A DNA stretch of 8,020 nt from Rhodospirillales bacterium (GTDB lineage: Bacteria; Pseudomonadota; Alphaproteobacteria; Rhodospirillales; Magnetospirillaceae), in the NCBI GenBank assembly GCA_030040955.1, contig JASHSH010000207.1, positions 1-8,020 on the forward strand. Reading direction: 5' to 3'. The notes below the pieces were generated by a model that saw only the letters and a list, made by a program, of their open reading frames with translations, ran no database searches and was not told where the DNA came from. This document shows positions 7,134 through 8,020 of this stretch, piece after piece (position 1 is the stretch's first letter; each line of letters opens with the position of its first letter). Position numbers and translations under genes: made by a program.

Positions 7134-8020
7134 CCGGCCGCGCTCCGCCGCTGCGACCAGACCGCCACCGCGATGATCGCGCCCTTGACCACGAGGGCGG
7201 CCGCATCGGGCACGCCGTTGGCGAGCAGGGTGTAGCGCACCAGCTGGATGATCAGCGCGCCGATCAGCGATCCCACCACCGTGGCCTGGCCGCCGGTGAA
7301 CGGCGTGCCGCCGACCGAGACCGCGGCGATCGCGTCGAGCTCCATGCCGAGCCCGACCAGGTTGGCGTCGCTCGACGAGTTGATCGCGACCACGACCAGC
7401 CCGGCGACGCCGGCGCACAGCCCGCTGATCGCGTAGACCCAGCGCTTCACCCGCGCCACTGGCACGCCGGCCAGCCGCGCCGCGCGCTCGTTGCCGCCGA
7501 CCGCCAGGATCTGGCGGCCGAACAGGGTGCGGCGCAGCATCCAGGCGGCCGCGCCGACCAGAGCCAGCATGATCAGCACCTGCGCCGGAATGCCGAACAC
7601 GCGTCCCAGCCCGACGAACTGGAACAGCGGATTGCGGAATACCTGGAGATTGCCGTTGGTCATCACCTGGCCGATGCCGCGTCCGGCGATGAACAGCACC
7701 AGCGTCCCCACGATCGGCTGCACGCGGAACCGCGTGATGAACCAGCCGTTGAACATGCCGAGCAGCCCGGCCGCCAGCACCGGCACCACGAAGGCGGTGG
7801 CGACGCCGAGCACCGGCTGGCGCACCCCGAACGGGCTGAGGAAGATCAAGGGCGCGAGCGCCCCCGAAATCGCCATCAGCGAGCCGACCGAGAGGTCGAT
7901 GCCGCCGGTCGCGATCACCAGCGTCATGCCGACCGAGACGATGACGATGGTCGCCACCTGGGTCAGGTTCACGTTCAGCGTCTGCCAGGAGACGAAATGC
8001 GGCGTCACCGCCACGTTGAA
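7130..8020 (-). CDS. Sugar-type ABC transporter permease, YtfT-like (first of pair), 5' end outside window
   Basis: Partner permease of the same importer, 296 residues visible. The frame runs off the window edge. The visible beginning, FNVAVTPHFVSW, is the periplasmic stretch that follows the first membrane helix in this family, so roughly 20-50 residues including that helix are missing; the GTG at 8014 is internal. GGIDLSVG is at visible residues 39-46, QPIVGTLVLFIAGRGI at about 101-116, the coupling loop AVGGNERAARLAGVPVARVK at 173-192, and SDANLVGLGMELDAIAAV at about 217-234. The last block is strikingly close to E. coli YtfT, a galactofuranose transporter subunit, as I remember it, and the order YtfT-like then YjfF-like is the same. 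The paralogous pair shares the signature and coupling loop but otherwise differs. The stop overlaps the next ATG by 4 nt. Confidence 0.93.
   Translation of the reverse strand, partial: FNVAVTPHFVSWQTLNVNLTQVATIVIVSVGMTLVIATGGIDLSVGSLMAISGALAPLIFLSPFGVRQPVLGVATAFVVPVLAAGLLGMFNGWFITRFRVQPIVGTLVLFIAGRGIGQVMTNGNLQVFRNPLFQFVGLGRVFGIPAQVLIMLALVGAAAWMLRRTLFGRQILAVGGNERAARLAGVPVARVKRWVYAISGLCAGVAGLVVVAINSSSDANLVGLGMELDAIAAVSVGGTPFTGGQATVVGSLIGALIIQLVRYTLLANGVPDAAALVVKGAIIAVAVWSQRRSAAG

Noticed and set aside
8012..8014. GTG at 8014 as the start of the YtfT-like permease
   Set aside because: The frame continues to the window edge, and this start would remove the first membrane helix, which family members have before this point.

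Overview
This is a GC-rich window, most likely from an alphaproteobacterium. The evidence is the unbroken order mreB-mreC-mreD-mrdA-rodA, the wording of the PBP2 and RodA proteins, and the near absence of A/T-ending codons. A relative of Rhodospirillales or Acetobacterales is my guess; nothing in the window fixes the genus.

Left part (1-5115, + strand): the rod-shape (elongasome) operon. It runs from the C-terminal 60% of mreB through mreC, mreD and mrdA (PBP2) to rodA. The genes are tightly packed: mreC/mreD overlap in ATGA, mreD/mrdA are 15 nt apart, and mrdA/rodA overlap in GTGA. MreB filaments inside the cell guide MreC and MreD in the membrane. These in turn activate the RodA glycosyltransferase and PBP2 transpeptidase pair that builds lateral-wall peptidoglycan. 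All catalytic motifs that can be checked in PBP2 and RodA are intact.

Middle (5116-5334): a GC-rich palindrome after rodA, a plausible sigma70-type promoter, and a complete tRNA-Lys(CTT) gene with encoded CCA. A short gap of 27 nt follows, where + strand transcription meets the end of a minus-strand operon.

Right part (5335-8020, - strand): the 3' end of a sugar-type ABC importer operon. In transcription order it holds a YtfT-like permease (5' end outside the window), a YjfF-like permease overlapping it by 4 nt, and a short-chain dehydrogenase/reductase 32 nt further on. The permeases form the presumed heterodimeric membrane channel, and the SDR probably oxidises or reduces the imported substrate. 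The binding protein, ATPase, regulator and promoter would lie beyond base 8020, so the substrate cannot be named.

Most of the window is ordinary housekeeping and transport DNA. The points most worth a second look are a Cys-Cys-His-Cys candidate metal site beside the PBP2 active site and the unassigned permease-permease-SDR module. I saw no CRISPR array, insertion sequence, integrase or phage gene.
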